From positions 27,773-91,772 of the forward strand of contig JAQBGV010000193.1 of NCBI GenBank assembly GCA_032128395.1: 64,000 nucleotides of DNA. The letters are read 5' to 3'. Below, piece after piece: positions 8,912-18,555 of this stretch. Below the pieces are notes generated by a model that ran no database searches, was not told the DNA's origin, and saw only the letters and a program-made list of their open reading frames with translations. The position numbers and the translations under genes were made by a program. The DNA comes from JAQBGV01 sp032128395. Lineage in GTDB: Bacteria > Planctomycetota > UBA8108 > UBA1146. Each line of letters opens with the position of its first letter. Within the stretch, counting starts at the first letter, position 1.

Positions 8912-9797
8912 CGTGCTCGATCCATCTCCGAATTCCGTCGCGCAGAGTGACCTCGGGCTTCCACCCCGGAATCGTCGCCCCTCCCCGCCAAGGGACCATC
9001 ACCTCGCGCTTTCGGTAGGGACGCTCCCCGAAGCGGAGGTCGAGCGCGACTCCGGACTCCTTCTCGAAGATCCGGACCAGTTCTCGCAGGGTCGGGGTCT
9101 CTCCGGAGCGCACTGCGAATTCCTCGGAGGATCCGGCGGGAAGCGTGGTCACCCGCTCCGCGGCGATCGCGTAGGCGCGGACCACGTCGTCGACGTGGAC
9201 GAGATCGAGTCGCTGCTCCCCTGGAGAAAAATCGATGCTCCCCCCCTCCCCCTGGGTCAGGTGGAGGAGGAGGGGCATCAGCTTCGGTCGGTGGTCCCCT
9301 TCGCCGTAGGTATCGAAGAGCTTGAGATGGATCACCCGGAGCGGCGCGGTGCGAAGGTGGAACACGAGCAAGGTCTCGAACGCCTGCTTCGTCGCCGCAT
9401 AGAGGGAGACGGGATCGTAGGCGGAGTCTCTGAAGTGCTGCCAGGCGGTTCCGGTGTGGATGAGGTGGTGGACGTCGTTCTGGAGCATCGCCTCGACCAG
9501 CTCGGCGCTGAAGCGCAGATTGCTGTCGATGAGAGGGCCGACATCGCGAGCGGTGTGTTCGGCGACGAAGAGCGCAGCGAGGTGGAAGACCACATCGGGG
9601 CGAGCGCTCTCGACGATCTCGATCAAACTCTCCACTCCGCCCACTTGGCAGTGGACCGTCGCGGGTTCGAGAGCCAGAACACGGTCGGGATCGGACTCGG
9701 GGCGGGTGATGACGTGCACTTCGTGACCCGCGGCGAGGAGGTGACGCACGAGGTGGCCGCCGACGAATCCGGTTCCCCCGGTGACAAGAGCTCTCAA
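8898..9797 (-). CDS. NAD(P)-dependent sugar-nucleotide reductase (RfbJ/AscF-like)
   Basis: 299 residues of an extended short-chain dehydrogenase. It has the N-terminal Rossmann motif ALVTGGTGFVGGHL and the catalytic YAATK. The start is a TTG at 9797: its TTGA overlaps the TGA of the upstream dehydratase gene, and GGAGGAG lies three bases before it. The longer upstream frame has no better start. In this operon it should reduce the 4-keto group of the CDP-3,6-dideoxy-4-hexulose, like CDP-abequose or paratose synthase or AscF. Which stereoisomer results cannot be read from sequence. Confidence 0.85.
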   Translation of the reverse strand: MRALVTGGTGFVGGHLVRHLLAAGHEVHVITRPESDPDRVLALEPATVHCQVGGVESLIEIVESARPDVVFHLAALFVAEHTARDVGPLIDSNLRFSAELVEAMLQNDVHHLIHTGTAWQHFRDSAYDPVSLYAATKQAFETLLVFHLRTAPLRVIHLKLFDTYGEGDHRPKLMPLLLHLTQGEGGSIDFSPGEQRLDLVHVDDVVRAYAIAAERVTTLPAGSSEEFAVRSGETPTLRELVRIFEKESGVALDLRFGERPYRKREVMVPWRGGATIPGWKPEVTLRDGIRRWIEHDVRG

Positions 9798-11170
9798 GGG
9801 CTCCTCCCCCCCGCTTTCTCGAGCGCGAATCCCTGGATGACATCCACCACGTACGAGCGCGCGCTCTCGGTCAATCCCGGATAGACCCCGATCCACACCG
9901 CTCGTTCCATGACCCTATCGGTCCGGGCGAGAGAGCCGACGACCCGAAACGGCGGGGTGCTGCGGTGCGCTACGCGATCTGCGAAGAGCTGACTGAGCGC
10001 CGGCTGACGGATCAGGTTTCCTGCGAACAGCATTCGGGTCTGGATCTTCCGCTTCTCGAGGTGAGCGACCAACTCCCCTCGATCGAAAGGTGCTTCCTCG
10101 CGAACCATCATCAGGAATCCGAACCAACTCGGGTCGCTGCCCGGGGTCGGCTCGGGGAGGACGAGGAACTCCTCGAGATCCGAGAGAGCCTCGCGGTAGA
10201 AGGCCCAGTTCTTTCGACGTGCCTCGCAGAATCCATCGAGCTTTTCGAGCTGGCGCAGGCCGACCGCGGCCTGCATGTCGGTCATTTTCAGGTTGAACCC
10301 GAGGTGCGAGTACACGTACTTGTGGTCGTACCCCGCGGGCAGTTCTCCGAGCTTCCACTGGAAGCGCTTGCCGCAGGTGTTGTCGACCCCGGGGTCGCAC
10401 CAGCAATCGCGTCCCCAGTCCCTCACACTCTCGATCACTCGGTTCAGTTCGTCGTTGTTGGTGAGGACGGCGCCTCCCTCACCGGTGGTCATGTGATGCG
10501 GCGGGTAGAAGCTCAGGGTCGCCATGTCGCCGAAGGTCCCGGTTTTCTTCCCTTCGTAGAGCGATCCCGCGGCGTCGCAGTTGTCCTCGATCAGCCAGAG
10601 ATCGTGCTTTCGGCAGAACTCGACCACGCCGCCGAGGTCGAACGGGTTCCCGAGGGTGTGCGCGATGATCACGGCGCGGGTCCGGTGGCTGCGAGCTGCT
10701 CGGAGCAGGGAGACGTCGATGTTGTAGGTCGGCAGGTTCACGTCGACGAACACGGGGACGAGGCCGAGCTGGATCGCCGGGGTGACCGTGGTCGGGAAAC
10801 CGGCCGCCACCGTGATCACCTCGTCGCCGGGGCGGGCTCTGCGATCTCCCAGAGACGGACTCATCAGAGCGGCGGTCGCGACCAGGTTCGCGCTCGAGCC
10901 GCTGTTCACCAACCGCGCGTGCTTGAGCCCGTACCACTTTGCGAGCGCCCGCTCGAGCCTGCGGTGCCACCGCCCTGCGGTGAGCCAAAACTCGAGGGAG
11001 CTCTCGACCAGCGCGGTCATCTCCTTGCCGTCGTACACGCGCCCCGCGTAAGGGACCGGCGTCCTCCCCGGCACGAATGTCGATTCGCGATTGCGCAGAC
11101 CCGCGAGTCGCTCGACTCGCTCGAGAATTTCATCGATGAGCTGCTGCTCGCTGACGGGATCAGGTTCCAC
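9794..11170 (-). CDS. rfbH: CDP-4-keto-6-deoxyglucose-3-dehydratase (E1)
   Basis: 458 residues of the DegT/aminotransferase fold with two hallmarks of E1. The catalytic Lys is replaced by His in SFYPPHHMTTGEGG (His226), so it is PMP-dependent. The [2Fe-2S] ligands follow the exact spacing C-X57-C-X1-C-X7-C (Cys198, 256, 258, 266; DCWCDPGVDNTC). It removes the C3 hydroxyl of CDP-4-keto-6-deoxyglucose. The partner reductase (E3, AscD/DdhD) is not in this window, so another ferredoxin-type reductase must serve. The start overlaps rfbG by 11 bases. Confidence 0.95.
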   Translation of the reverse strand: MEPDPVSEQQLIDEILERVERLAGLRNRESTFVPGRTPVPYAGRVYDGKEMTALVESSLEFWLTAGRWHRRLERALAKWYGLKHARLVNSGSSANLVATAALMSPSLGDRRARPGDEVITVAAGFPTTVTPAIQLGLVPVFVDVNLPTYNIDVSLLRAARSHRTRAVIIAHTLGNPFDLGGVVEFCRKHDLWLIEDNCDAAGSLYEGKKTGTFGDMATLSFYPPHHMTTGEGGAVLTNNDELNRVIESVRDWGRDCWCDPGVDNTCGKRFQWKLGELPAGYDHKYVYSHLGFNLKMTDMQAAVGLRQLEKLDGFCEARRKNWAFYREALSDLEEFLVLPEPTPGSDPSWFGFLMMVREEAPFDRGELVAHLEKRKIQTRMLFAGNLIRQPALSQLFADRVAHRSTPPFRVVGSLARTDRVMERAVWIGVYPGLTESARSYVVDVIQGFALEKAGGRSP

Positions 11171-12287
11171 GGTACCCCCCGGAGTTCTGGTACTCGTGGA
11201 TCTGGCGCCCCGAGAGTGCCCTCATGGCATCGGGTTCCGCCCCATCCGCGTGCGCGCGATGCCACTCGACGACGCGAGAAAGGGTCTGAAAGAAGTCCCA
11301 CCGCGGCGCCCAGCCGAGACGAGCGGTCGCCTTGTCGATACTGAGCCTCAGGATCCCCGCTTCCTCCACGGCGCTCTCGACCGGCGTGTGTTCCCACCCC
11401 CCGGATCCCCAGAACTCGATCAGGGTCTCGACGACGTCGCGCACGGTCCGAACCTCCGACGCGGCCGGCCCGAAGTTCCATCCGTCGCACGCCTCGGCGC
11501 GCGAGATTCCTCCGCGACCGCAGAGATGAGCGCCGAGGGAGAGATAGCCGCCGAGCGGCTCGAGGACATGTTGCCACGGGCGAATCGCGCCCGGGTTCCG
11601 AACCGCGACCGACTCGCCGGCCACGAGGGCGCGGACCATGTCGGGGACGATCCGGTCCTCCGCCCAATCTCCCCCGCCGAGGACGTTCCCGGCGCGGGCG
11701 GAAGCGATGGCGATGCCGTGATCTTCGATTCGATCGATGGGGAAGAAGCTCCGGCGATAGCTCGAGACGACCAGCTCGGTCGCGCCCTTGCTCATCGAGT
11801 AGATGTCGTGGCCTCCCATCGGATCGCTCTCGCGATAGCCGTGCCACCACTCGCGGTTCTCGTAGCACTTGTCGCTCGAGACGACGACCACCGAACAGGG
11901 GCGCTCCGCGAGGCGTACTGCCTCGAGTACGTGTGCGGTTCCCAGGACGTTGGTCCGGATCGTCTCGATCGGCTCTCGGTAGCTCCGGCGCACCAGCGCC
12001 TGCGCGGCGAGATGAAAGACGAACTCGGGGCGGTGTTCATCGATGACCGCACGAACCACGTCGAGATCGGTGATGTCCCCGATCGTGTGGGTAACTGTAC
12101 GCTCGATCCCGGCGACCTCGAAGAGGGACGGGGAAGATTTGGGAGGGAGCGCGAGCCCGATCACCTCGGCGCCGAGGGAATCGAGCCACATCGCGAGCCA
12201 CGAGCCCTTGAACCCGGTGTGTCCGGTGATGAGGACGCGTCGTCCCGAGTAGACGTCCTCGAGAGAGCTCGACCTCGTGTGGATCAC
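11160..12287 (-). CDS. rfbG: CDP-glucose 4,6-dehydratase
   Basis: 375 residues from a GTG at 12287. The GTGA overlaps the stop of rfbF, and GGAAGG lies seven bases upstream; an ATG at 12302 is the alternative. An extended SDR with the NAD-binding motif VLITGHTGFKGSWLAMWL, the catalytic YSMSK and an active-site segment TNVLGTAHVLEAVR typical of the family. It converts CDP-glucose to CDP-4-keto-6-deoxyglucose, the second step of the pathway encoded by this operon. Confidence 0.93.
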   Translation of the reverse strand: MIHTRSSSLEDVYSGRRVLITGHTGFKGSWLAMWLDSLGAEVIGLALPPKSSPSLFEVAGIERTVTHTIGDITDLDVVRAVIDEHRPEFVFHLAAQALVRRSYREPIETIRTNVLGTAHVLEAVRLAERPCSVVVVSSDKCYENREWWHGYRESDPMGGHDIYSMSKGATELVVSSYRRSFFPIDRIEDHGIAIASARAGNVLGGGDWAEDRIVPDMVRALVAGESVAVRNPGAIRPWQHVLEPLGGYLSLGAHLCGRGGISRAEACDGWNFGPAASEVRTVRDVVETLIEFWGSGGWEHTPVESAVEEAGILRLSIDKATARLGWAPRWDFFQTLSRVVEWHRAHADGAEPDAMRALSGRQIHEYQNSGGYRGT

Positions 12288-13084
12288 GGCCACGCCTTCC
12301 ATGGCGCATCCCCAGAGGCCCAGAGATCGTTCAGCATCTTGTACTCGCGGTAGGTGTCCATCGGGAGCCAGAAGCCGTCGTGTCGAAACGCGGAGAGCTC
12401 GCCATCGGCGGTCAGCCGGCGGAGCGGCTCCTGTTCGAGGATCAGTTCCGGTCCTCCCTCGAGGTACGGCCAAATGCGCTTCGCGTCGAAGACGAAGAAC
12501 CCGCCGTTGATCAGCCCAGCGGTGGTCTGCGGTTTCTCGTTGAACTCGCGGACGCGGGAGCCCTCCGTCTCCATCTCGCCGAAGCGTCCCGGGGGATGGA
12601 CCGCGGTGACGGTCGCGATGCGCCCTTCTCGGCGGTGGTGCTCGACGAGGCCCTCGATGTCGATGTTCGCGAGGCCGTCGCCGTAGGTCAGACAGAAGAG
12701 GTCATCGTTTTCCACGTACTGGCGGATTGCGGCGACCCGCCCGCCGGTCATCGTCTGTTCTCCGGTGTTGGCGAGGGTCACCCGCCACTCTTCGAGACCC
12801 TCGCCGATCCCTTGTCCCGCGCCATGGATCTCGACCGCTCCCTCTCGCCCGAGCTGCACGGTGATGTCGGAACTCTTCGCCCGGTAGTTCAGGAAGTACT
12901 CCTTGATCAACCACCCCTTGTGGCCGAGGCAGAGCACGAAATCATCGAGGCCGTGCGCGGCGTAGAGCTTCATGATGTGCCAGAGGATCGGGGCACCGCC
13001 GACCGGCAGCATCGGCTTCGGAAGCTCCTCCGAAGCCGCGCGGATCCGCGTCCCCTGACCTCCACACAGAATCACGACCTTCAT
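12284..13084 (-). CDS. rfbF: Glucose-1-phosphate cytidylyltransferase
   Basis: 266 residues starting MKVVILCGGQGTRIRAASEE, the nucleotidyltransferase signature, with PKPMLPVGGAPILWHIMKLY and TYGDGLANID typical of the CTP-specific family. The ATG at 13084 has GGAGG upstream; the longer frame adds an unlikely 31 residues. It makes CDP-glucose, the first committed step, and is first in the operon. A glycosyltransferase gene is divergent from it across 91 bases that should hold both promoters. Confidence 0.95.
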   Translation of the reverse strand: MKVVILCGGQGTRIRAASEELPKPMLPVGGAPILWHIMKLYAAHGLDDFVLCLGHKGWLIKEYFLNYRAKSSDITVQLGREGAVEIHGAGQGIGEGLEEWRVTLANTGEQTMTGGRVAAIRQYVENDDLFCLTYGDGLANIDIEGLVEHHRREGRIATVTAVHPPGRFGEMETEGSRVREFNEKPQTTAGLINGGFFVFDAKRIWPYLEGGPELILEQEPLRRLTADGELSAFRHDGFWLPMDTYREYKMLNDLWASGDAPWKAWP

Positions 13085-13175
13085 GCGAGCCTCCGACCTG
13101 GTGGTGCCGATGCGCGCCATGGTACTGTAGCCCTGTCGGGGAACACCAGTCAGAGCGGGCGGAGACGGCGAGATC

Positions 13176-14144
13176 ATGGATTCCGTACCGAATTTCTCCG
13201 TCGGGATCCCGACCTACAACCACGGGAAATACGTCGGCGCGGCGATCGAGTCCCTCCTCGACCAGACGGTCGCCCCCCTCGAGCTGGTGGTGTGCAACAA
13301 CCACTCGACCGACGATACCGCCGAGGTTCTCGCACGGTTCGGGGACCGGATCCGCGTGATCAGCCCTCCCGAGCATCTTTCGATGATGGCGAACTGGAAC
13401 CACCTCGTCGGGCAGCTCCGGGGGGAATGGGTCGCGCTCCTCTCGAGCGATGACCTGGCGCTCCCTCCCTTCGTCGAGGCGCTCTGGGAAGGGACCCAGC
13501 TCGCCGAGGACGCGGTGCTCGTGCGCGCCGACGTCGACTTCGTCGACGGCGAGGGACAGGATCTCGGGACGCGTCGCCGGCGGGTCCCGGGGGTCACGTC
13601 GCCGCCGAAAAACTTCCTCGAGCGCCTCTACGGCCCGAAGGTGAACTTCAACGCGGTCGCGTTCCGGAAGGACGCCTGGGAGAAGAGCGGTGGGTTTCCC
13701 GAGTCGTGCCGCCTCGCGGGCGATTGGGCGTTCTGGCTCGAGCTCACCCCGTTCGGCAGCTTCACCACCGTCTCCGTCCCGGTCTCCCGTTATCGAAAGG
13801 GACACCGGAGTCGCGAGGAGGAACACGCTCGCCTGGTCCTCTGGGCGGAGGACTACCGTGCGATCTACCGCGAGTTGATGCCGCGCATCGCGAAGGAGCT
13901 CGGCGTCTCCCCCGCGCTGGTGCGCCACGCGATGCGATCTCGGTGCACCAACTTCCTCTCGCGACTGAGTCGGAGTTTGCCGAACGAGAGTCGCGAGGAG
14001 GTCGCCCGGGAGCTCGCCGACTGGGCGAAGGACTGTGACGTCGAGCGAGCTCTCGAGCGGTTCCGGGCGGGAGAGCGATTCGGGAAGAGACGGTTCCGCC
14101 GGCTGCGCCGGTGGGCCGCCACCCTCGGACTTTCGAACGGGTGA
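13176..14144 (+). CDS. Glycosyltransferase family 2
   Basis: 322 residues. The GT-A fold N-terminus FSVGIPTYNHGKYVGAAIES is followed by the nucleotide-binding SSDD and an ADVDF segment, then an acceptor-side region with WAFWLEL. About 100 Arg/Glu-rich helical residues form the C-terminus. No membrane segment is evident. Because it is divergent from the CDP-dideoxyhexose operon it may transfer that or a neighbouring sugar in surface-glycan assembly; this is inference from position. Confidence 0.85.
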   Translation: MDSVPNFSVGIPTYNHGKYVGAAIESLLDQTVAPLELVVCNNHSTDDTAEVLARFGDRIRVISPPEHLSMMANWNHLVGQLRGEWVALLSSDDLALPPFVEALWEGTQLAEDAVLVRADVDFVDGEGQDLGTRRRRVPGVTSPPKNFLERLYGPKVNFNAVAFRKDAWEKSGGFPESCRLAGDWAFWLELTPFGSFTTVSVPVSRYRKGHRSREEEHARLVLWAEDYRAIYRELMPRIAKELGVSPALVRHAMRSRCTNFLSRLSRSLPNESREEVARELADWAKDCDVERALERFRAGERFGKRRFRRLRRWAATLGLSNG

Positions 14145-14238
14145 TGCGCGCGAGTGTGTGAACCCATCGCAGTGCCGGACCCTTATCATTTTTCGTCGGT
14201 GATCGGGACGCCCGCTCCGCAACTTCGTGAATGCGACT

Positions 14239-15117
14239 CTACTCCGCAATGCCGTGGCGCACCCGGAAGCCGGTCTCGTAGAAGCCGTAGCCGGGCGAGA
14301 ATCGTTGGCGTCGCGCCGCGCGCAGATCGGCGGGCCCGCCGACCCACGAGCCTCCGCGGAAGCTCTGGTAGTACCGCCGCCGCCAACTCGCGCGTTCGGA
14401 CTCCGGGCTCACCGGCGCCGCTTCGTTGAAGCTCTCGTAACTGGGAGTCCAGTCCCCGAGGGTGAGTTCCCAGACGTTGCCGAGCACATCGCAGAGCCCG
14501 AATCCGTTCGGCGCCCACTCCCCCACCGGATGCGTCCGACCGTCCGAGTTCTCCCGATACCACGCGATCGTGCCGAGCGGTCCGTAGCGCGGTCCCGGGT
14601 TCCCCGCGCGGCACGCCCATTCCCATTCGACCTCGGTCGGCAGCGTGAGGCCGGTCTTCTCGAGGAAGGACCGGATCTGCGGGACCGTGATGTTCTCCGC
14701 CGGGTGGTCGGCTCCCTCGGTATCGAAGGGGTGCTCGCCCATCGTGCGGACCCACTGCGCCTGCGTCACCTCGAAACGCCCGAGGTAGAACGGCTCCGTC
14801 ACCTGCGCCGTGTGTGCAGGTTGTTCCTCCGGCCGCGCGTCTTCCTCCCCCTCCGGTGCTCCGCGCTGAAACTCGCCGGGGGGGATCAGGATCAACTCGA
14901 TGCCGGTCGCGCGGTCGCGGACGTGCCACGGCAGCCCGGTCGCGATGATTCGTGCGCGCAGCTCTGCATCGCCGACGATCGCCTTCTCGGGAACTGCACC
15001 GATCGTCTCGGCCCAGGTCAGTGGTGGGATCGAGTCCAATTCGGTATCCGACACGACCGGCGCCGCACACCCACAAGAGAGCGCCGCGATGCTCAGCAAC
15101 CACCGGGAGTGGTGCAT
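14239..15117 (-). CDS. Formylglycine-generating-enzyme-like (SUMF1) lipoprotein
   Basis: 292 residues. The N-terminus MHHSRWLLSIAALSCGCAAP suggests an exported, possibly lipidated protein. The FGE-sulfatase domain follows: ELILIPPGEFQRGAPEGEED, the EVTQAQWVRTMGEHP block, LPTEVEWEWACRAG, FGLCDVLGNVWEL, and the closing FRGGSW and GFRVRH motifs. Many such domains are not true sulfatase activators, and no sulfatase is nearby. The ATG lies nine bases after the mfd stop with GGAG inside the end of mfd, so the two genes are co-transcribed. Confidence 0.85.
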   Translation of the reverse strand: MHHSRWLLSIAALSCGCAAPVVSDTELDSIPPLTWAETIGAVPEKAIVGDAELRARIIATGLPWHVRDRATGIELILIPPGEFQRGAPEGEEDARPEEQPAHTAQVTEPFYLGRFEVTQAQWVRTMGEHPFDTEGADHPAENITVPQIRSFLEKTGLTLPTEVEWEWACRAGNPGPRYGPLGTIAWYRENSDGRTHPVGEWAPNGFGLCDVLGNVWELTLGDWTPSYESFNEAAPVSPESERASWRRRYYQSFRGGSWVGGPADLRAARRQRFSPGYGFYETGFRVRHGIAE

Positions 15118-15125
15118 TCCGCTCC

Positions 15126-18100
15126 TCACACCCCGAGCAGATCGAGCGCGCTCTCGAGGCCATCGATCTGCGTCGCTTTCGGCGGCCGCCCGCCGATCTC
15201 CCCGCCGGTGAGCTCGACCACCTTCCAACCGCGCCCTCGGAGCGCCTGGATGATCGCGGCGCGATCTCCGGCGAAGATCAGCCAGTTGTCCTCGGAATCG
15301 AACTTCTTCACCCCCCAGCTCCCGAGGAGGAGCCGCAGCCGCTGGAGCCGGAACAGCGTCTCGGTCTCGGCGGGGAGCTTGCCGAAGCGGTCGACCAGGT
15401 CGGCCGCAATCTCGTCGAGTTCGCTCGCGGTGAGCGCGGTCGCGATCGCCCGGTACGCACGCAACCTCCCGCGGGTGTCCCCGATGTATTCCTCGGGGAT
15501 GCGGGTGTGTCCTTCGAGGCCGATCTCGATGTCGGGGGGTTCTTGCCATGCGGTGCCGCGCATGTCGGCGACCGCGCGCTCGAGCAGGCGACAGTAGAGG
15601 TCGTAGCCGACCGCCGCGATGTGCCCTGACTGCTCCTTGCCGAGGATGTTCCCCGCGCCGCGGATCTCGAGGTCGCGCATTGCGATCTGGAAGCCGCTGC
15701 CGAGCGCGGTCAGTTCTTCGAGCGCCTGCAGTCGGTGACGCGCCTCTTGCTTGATCGGACGGTCGTCGGGGAGAAGCAGGAAGCAGTACGCCTTGTGGGT
15801 GCCGCGCCCGACCCGCCCGCGCAGCTGGTGCAGCTCCGCGAGACCGAACCGGTCTGCGCGATCGATCACCATGGTGTTCGCGCTCGGGATGTCGAGGCCG
15901 CTCTCGATGATCGTCGTCGAGACGAGCACATCGACTTCCTTGGCGAGGAATCGATTCATCCGCGCCTCGAGCTCGTGCTCGTTCATCTGCCCGTGCACCT
16001 CGATCATCCGCGCCTCCGGAACCAACCTCTCGAGCGCCTCGCGCTTCACCCGCAGCGACTTCACCCGGTTGTGGAGGTAGAAGACCTGCCCGTCGCGGTT
16101 GAGTTCACGCAGCATGATCTGCCGAAAGCGTTCCTCATCGAAGTGACACACCTCGGTGTGGACCGGATTTCGCCCCTGGGGTGGATCGGCGAGGCTCGAA
16201 ATGTCTTTCACGCCGACGAGCGACATGTGCAGCGTCCGCGGGATCGGCGTCGCGGTGAGGGTCAGCACGTCGGCGAGGCGTCGCAGATGCTTGAGCCGCT
16301 CCTTGTGCGCCACCCCGAAGCGCTGCTCCTCGTCGATGATGATCAGCCCGAGGTTCTGGAAGTGCACGTCGGCGGAGAGGAGTCGGTGGGTGCCGATCAG
16401 GATGTCGATTTCGCCCGCGGCGGCGCGTTTCAGGATATCGGTCTGTTCGCGCCGGCTGCGCAGGCGGCTGATCGCCTCGACCCGCACTGGAAACTCCGCC
16501 ATGCGATCGCGAAACGTCAATCGGTGCTGCTCGGCGAGAATCGTCGTCGGGACCAGGATCGCCACCTGTCTCCCCGCGCGCGTCGATTTGAACGCGGCGC
16601 GCATCGCGAGCTCGGTCTTGCCGAAGCCGACGTCTCCGCAGATCAGGCGATCCATCGGCTTCGGCGACTCCATGTCGCGGCGGATCGCCTCCATGCTCGT
16701 CAGCTGATCGTCGGTCTCCTGGAAGGGGAACGCCGCTTCGAATTCGTGCTGCCAGTGGTCATCGGTGGGGAACGCCATCCCCTCCCGCTCGGTGCGCAGG
16801 GCCTGCATCTCGAGGAGATCCGCGGCGAGGTCGTGCAGCCCCTCCGCGACCTTCGCCTTCTTCTTGCCCCAAGCGGTCGATCCGACCCGGTCGAGCCGGA
16901 CGTGACGACCCTTGCTCCCGACGAACTTCTGGACCAGGTCGATCCGTTCGACCGGGACGAGGATCTGGACCCCTTCGGAGTACTCGAGGATGAGGAAGTC
17001 TCCCGGACGGCGACCTTGGGTCTGGTGTCGGATTCCTCGGAAGCGCGCGATGCCGTGAGAAACGTGGACGACGTGCGCTCCCTCCTCGAGCTCGAGGAAG
17101 CTGTCGACCGCCCGCCCCTCCGCGCGTTGTTTCGCGCGCCTGGACATCGCGCGGCTGCGGCCGAGCGCGGCGGAGCCGGAGAGAAAGATTCCCCCGGTCG
17201 GTTCGAGCCACCGAAAACCGCGCGAGAGATCTCCGAGGGTCGGGCGTGCTCCGGAGCCGACCCCCGCCCCCGCGTCGGCGAGCACTTCGAGAAAGCGCTC
17301 GACCTCCGCCTCCTGGCGGAAGAAGACCCGCAGCTCGACCCCCTTCCGCGTTTCCGCCACGATCGCGGGGACCGTGTTCTCGAGCGAACCGATGAACGCT
17401 TCGGTGGAGCCGGCGGGGAGCAGAACCGCGTTGCGCCCCTTCTCCGGTGAGAGGGGATCGAGGGCGAGATGGGTGAACTTCCCCGATCGCGCCCAGAACT
17501 CATCGCCGATCGATCGCTCCTGCTTCGGCGCCCACTGTCCGATCAGAGTCCGACTGCGCTCGTCGAGCTGGCCCGGGTTCGGGAGGACGAGAACCAGGTC
17601 TTCGGGAAGGCCGTCGAAGAGCAGCAGCTCCTCCCCGGTGAATCCACGGATGAAGTAGTCGCGTTTCGGGAGGAGTGTGAGGACGAGCATCGGCACCTCG
17701 TCCCCCGAGCGTTGGTCTTTTGTGGAGACGGAACGGATGGTGTCGATCTCGTTGCCGAAGAAGTCGACCCGATAGGGGTGGGAGCCCTCTCGTGGGTAGA
17801 TGTCGAAGATCCCACCTCGAACCGAGAAGTCCCCGGGGCGCGCGACCTGTGGGAAGCGCCGATACCCCGCGTCGACGAGGGCGCGGGCGAGGGTCTCGGG
17901 GGGGAACCGGTCTCCGGTGCGGAGCAGGATCCGTCGGTCGTCGGTGGCGTCCGGTCGCGAGATCGGCTGCAAGATCGCCTGCACCGGCGCGACCGCGGCC
18001 CGGACCGTACCGGCGCGCAACCCTTCCGAGCACTCGGTCCGCTCGCGGAAGATGTCGGGATCGGGCTCCGATTCCGCCTCGAAGAGAGACTCCCACGGGG

Positions 18101-18386
18101 GAAAGACGTGCACCGGTTCATCGGTGAAGGTCGACCAGTCGCGACGGAGACGTTCCGCCTCATCGAGGCTCGCGGTCACCGCCAGGATCGGCCGCGAGGT
18201 GGTCTCGGTCAGCCCCGCGAGCAAGAAGCCACTGACGCCCTCTCCCGCCCGCCCGACCAGGACCTCGCCGCCGCGGTCGAGGCGCCGGCGGATCTCGGCG
18301 ATCGACTTGGACTCTCGGAAGATCTTGCTCGCGAGCCGCTCCGCGTCGAGTGGCGGGTGCGTACCGGCGGGGTCGGCTGCGGACAT
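15126..18386 (-). CDS. mfd: Transcription-repair coupling factor
   Basis: 1086 residues, normal length for Mfd. An N-terminal UvrB-like part (residues about 20-350) is followed by the RNA-polymerase-interacting CarD-like domain (HVSHGIARFRGI, about 441-452). The translocase core carries Walker A GDVGFGKTE at about 584-592, DEEQ at about 685-688 and the TATPIPRTLHMS motif. A TRCF C-terminal domain closes the protein. It displaces stalled RNA polymerase and recruits UvrA. The start at 18386 has CTGGAG upstream; the longer frame is low-complexity. Confidence 0.97.
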   Translation of the reverse strand: MSAADPAGTHPPLDAERLASKIFRESKSIAEIRRRLDRGGEVLVGRAGEGVSGFLLAGLTETTSRPILAVTASLDEAERLRRDWSTFTDEPVHVFPPWESLFEAESEPDPDIFRERTECSEGLRAGTVRAAVAPVQAILQPISRPDATDDRRILLRTGDRFPPETLARALVDAGYRRFPQVARPGDFSVRGGIFDIYPREGSHPYRVDFFGNEIDTIRSVSTKDQRSGDEVPMLVLTLLPKRDYFIRGFTGEELLLFDGLPEDLVLVLPNPGQLDERSRTLIGQWAPKQERSIGDEFWARSGKFTHLALDPLSPEKGRNAVLLPAGSTEAFIGSLENTVPAIVAETRKGVELRVFFRQEAEVERFLEVLADAGAGVGSGARPTLGDLSRGFRWLEPTGGIFLSGSAALGRSRAMSRRAKQRAEGRAVDSFLELEEGAHVVHVSHGIARFRGIRHQTQGRRPGDFLILEYSEGVQILVPVERIDLVQKFVGSKGRHVRLDRVGSTAWGKKKAKVAEGLHDLAADLLEMQALRTEREGMAFPTDDHWQHEFEAAFPFQETDDQLTSMEAIRRDMESPKPMDRLICGDVGFGKTELAMRAAFKSTRAGRQVAILVPTTILAEQHRLTFRDRMAEFPVRVEAISRLRSRREQTDILKRAAAGEIDILIGTHRLLSADVHFQNLGLIIIDEEQRFGVAHKERLKHLRRLADVLTLTATPIPRTLHMSLVGVKDISSLADPPQGRNPVHTEVCHFDEERFRQIMLRELNRDGQVFYLHNRVKSLRVKREALERLVPEARMIEVHGQMNEHELEARMNRFLAKEVDVLVSTTIIESGLDIPSANTMVIDRADRFGLAELHQLRGRVGRGTHKAYCFLLLPDDRPIKQEARHRLQALEELTALGSGFQIAMRDLEIRGAGNILGKEQSGHIAAVGYDLYCRLLERAVADMRGTAWQEPPDIEIGLEGHTRIPEEYIGDTRGRLRAYRAIATALTASELDEIAADLVDRFGKLPAETETLFRLQRLRLLLGSWGVKKFDSEDNWLIFAGDRAAIIQALRGRGWKVVELTGGEIGGRPPKATQIDGLESALDLLGV

Positions 18387-18476
18387 CGGAGCGCTCCAGG
18401 GAAAGAGGGGGCGCAGAGTGTACACCGCCGGCGAAAGTCGTCCCATCGGGTGCGCGGAAGCCGGTCTGACGGATGA

Positions 18477-18507
18477 AAAGGAGGGGCCCCCCGGGTGGGG
18501 GCCCCTC
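18477..18507 (-). terminator. Rho-independent terminator of the downstream-facing dockerin gene
   Basis: On the minus strand a perfect 11-bp stem (arms 18497-18507 and 18481-18491, GAGGGGCCCCC with GGGGGCCCCTC) and a 5-base loop are followed by CTTTTC. It ends the dockerin gene that stops at 18556 and insulates mfd. Confidence 0.8.
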
Positions 18508-18555
18508 GAAGATTGGCCGCGGGAACCGCGTGGGTCACGCGGTCGGGTCCCGCTC

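Noticed and set aside
15735..17450. Long plus-strand open frame opposite mfd (also similar ones opposite 22-26 kb, 28-31 kb, 45-47 kb and 51-53 kb)
   Set aside because: These are GC-rich antisense shadows with Arg/Asp/Glu-rich composition, no signals or motifs, opposite genes with clear family motifs.
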